Part shown: positions 62,387 through 64,000 of the stretch, piece after piece
Numbering within the stretch: position 1 is the stretch's first letter
Layout of the letters: each line of letters begins with the position of its first letter
Assembly (NCBI GenBank): GCA_022376465.1
Contig: JACDTU010000037.1
Coordinates: 1-64,000, forward strand
Length of the DNA: 64,000 nucleotides
Origin: Cubamyces lactineus
Taxonomy: Eukaryota; Basidiomycota; Agaricomycetes; Polyporales; Polyporaceae
Direction of reading: 5' to 3'
Made by a program: the position numbers and the translations under genes
Notes under the pieces: model-generated
Database searches by the model: none
The model's input: only the letters and a program-made list of their open reading frames with translations
Told to the model about the DNA's origin: nothing

Positions 62387-62803
62387 GGCCGTACGCGGTG
62401 ATTCGTGAGCGGGAGGGGAGGGAGGAGAGAGAAAGGGGGGAGAGACAACTAGGCGACAGACAAAACCTGCGCCTCAGCGACGCCTTTATATCTCCGCGCG
62501 CCCCTCCCATTCCGGGAATCCACGCGACGCCCTGCGGTTGGTCGGTTTACGGCCTTGGTTCGGCATAGCGAGGTGTAACGGGCCTTTGAAGTTGGAAACG
62601 CGAGAGCGACAGGATCGCGGTCGTCGCATGTGCCATCTTTAGGTATTATTCCGCTAAATGGCGCGAAGAATTCCTCGATTGTCTTGCTCGCGCCGCCGTT
62701 TCCAAGGCATGCCTCCTTCGCGAGACCATTGCTACTCTACGTAGGTAACGCTCTCATTCACACACATGCCATCCCACTTCTAATGTGCCATTGAGATGCT
62801 CCC
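62387..62803. other. Promoter region of the 491-residue gene
   Basis: Includes the TATA element read on the minus strand at 62485-62490 and a purine-rich stretch (62415-62445). The rest lies beyond the stop of the next minus-strand gene. Confidence 0.5.
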
Positions 62804-63924
62804 CTATGCCTTTCCGTCGTGCTCGCTCGTTGAGGTCCGTTTGCGCTTGACAACGCGGACTTCCTAAAGTGCCAGAGGTACCGGTAAGCCTGAGTGGAAC
62901 ACTTGGTAACTATGCCCAGAACACCTACCTCATCAGCAGCTACGGCCGTGTCGTCGCTTGCCACGAGGTCAATGACCTCGACGTCGTCTTGGACTGAGCC
63001 CTGACATGATTCAGCCTATGAGCACGTCTCGGTGAACGATTTGCCTTGCACTAACTCCGAGCCTCCGCGCCGCTACAATGTGCTCGGCGCGTGCTATCTC
63101 CTTCGCGAGACCGATGGGCAAGCGGTTCTGGTCATGTCGCACAAGCAACAGTCGCGACTTCCCGTCAAAGACAAAGACCCGGTTGATATCTTGAAGCTTC
63201 CACTTGCACAATTCGTTGTCCCAACGCTTGACATGAGTAATGGCCTTCGGCTCGCCGCCCTGCGGGTCTTCTCTCAGGTGCTTGATGACTTCAGCGTGGT
63301 CGGCCAGCCTGACGTGAGCACGCGGTCCGACGTTCACCTCGAAGCGACGTGCATGCGAGGTTACGTTCTGCTTATAGTCCAGTGAGTGTGATTCACTTGT
63401 CCGAGGCTAGTGCTTACCTCGTTCCACGCAGTGATCGTCAGAATGTGAGCACGAGCCACCTTGGGCAATACCACCTTCTCGATCTTGGGCAGGTCGTCGT
63501 GATCCGTGTTGAATGCCGCAAGTTCCACAAGCTTGAGCTCGTTTCCCAATGTAGGACAATGTTTTGTCCCCTGCAGCCGCATCAAGAAGGCAGGCGACGT
63601 GTTGGACACATCGAACGACAAGTTGACCAACCTCTCGAGCCTCCAATCTCCCTCCTCGACACTCCAGAAGTCTACCCACGCCGTCGATACGGGGACACGC
63701 CTCGCCAGCCATGCGACTTCGCTGAGAACCAACGTGTCACCCATGGGGGCGTCCACGTACGTGGAGTCGGGCACCATGCCGCTCTGCGACCATGAGCACG
63801 ACACACGATAGTCAGATGATGCAAGGCTCACCATCGTCCACAGGGTGAGCCGGACCTTGATGAGATACCGGGGTAGTTCATCGTTGTGTAAAACGTCGGC
63901 GGCGTCTGCATCCATGGCTGGCAT
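62804..63924 (-). CDS. Unknown protein with acidic C-terminal tail
   Basis: Four exons, complement(join(62804..62863, 62929..62993, 63052..63367, 63418..63924)), 315 residues. The body is a mixed alpha/beta protein (LPRYLIKVRLTLWTMVSLAS, VPVSTAWVDFWSVEEGDWRL, ARAHILTITAWNENVTSHAR). The tail has DDVEVIDLVASDD, which resembles a SUMO-interacting motif with an acidic flank, then VVKRKR, a possible nuclear signal. If exon 3 is skipped, translation would stop at 63011 after RQIVHRDVLIG; that HRD is not a kinase loop. The start may lie further upstream, near the window edge. Same strand and similar exon sizes as its neighbour at 60703, but no clear sequence match. Confidence 0.6.
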
Positions 63925-64000
63925 CGTAGTGGTGGTGAGGGAACAGTGAGATGTGAATGGCAGGCTTGTCAGGCGACTTGGTGGTCGGAAGGCAAGCGAC
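63925..64000. other. Window edge, upstream of minus-strand gene
   Basis: 76 nt, too short to judge; it may hold the promoter or a further 5' exon of the gene at 62804-63924. Confidence 0.4.

Noticed and set aside
63011..63100. HRD in IVHRDVLIG read as a kinase catalytic loop
   Set aside because: No DxxxxN follows, no kinase motifs precede it, and the stretch is probably intronic.

Overview
The window is nuclear DNA of a filamentous basidiomycete, almost certainly an Agaricomycete (mushroom or wood-decay lineage). Genes carry many 47-70 nt GT-AG introns, often with CTRAC/CTAAC-like branch sites. A family of FunK1-type kinases typical of Agaricomycetes is present, as are fungal chromovirus and copia retrotransposons. 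No bacterial operon, ribosome-binding site or CRISPR array is seen. Genus cannot be fixed from sequence alone.

Left third (1-18.2 kb, plus strand): an array of FunK1 kinase genes. Three are close paralogues (988-3712, 5595-8290, 10728-13410) with the same four-exon structure, the same TATA position (53 nt before ATG) and the same distal box about 457-462 nt before ATG. A fourth (14433-17177) is divergent, and a decayed fragment follows (17820-18164).

Middle (18.3-33.5 kb): ordinary host genes. In order these are a single-pass membrane protein (-), tRNA-Phe, a large protein with five Cys-pair modules (-), a p47/Shp1-type UBX cofactor of Cdc48 (-), a tRNA-Thr + tRNA-Gln pair duplicated as an inverted repeat, prefoldin subunit 5 (+), a PIN-domain protein (-) and a sugar porter of the major facilitator superfamily (+). 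I worked out exon models for these from splice sites, and nearly all close in frame to a stop codon.

Right half (34.5-58.4 kb): a fifth FunK1 gene (from 35041) hit by two insertions only 12 nt apart. One is a 3.7 kb foldback element made of two 1.77 kb inverted arms around a 147 nt spacer, with an 8 nt target duplication. The other is a 6.3 kb Ty1/copia element with 535 nt LTRs and a 5 nt duplication. Removing both insertions and one copy of each duplication rejoins the kinase reading frame to its conserved C-terminal tail at 47678-47798. An 8.9 kb Ty3/gypsy chromovirus (542 nt LTRs) follows, with a Tf1-like self-priming signal, a candidate -1 frameshift site, an ATG-less ORF before gag and an extra 430-residue ORF after pol. 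A 5'-truncated FunK1 relic lies beyond it on the minus strand, next to an 88 nt tandem repeat.

Right end (58.9-64 kb): three minus-strand multi-exon genes of unknown function (123, 491 and about 315 residues). All models are manual; no alignment, expression data or database search was available.
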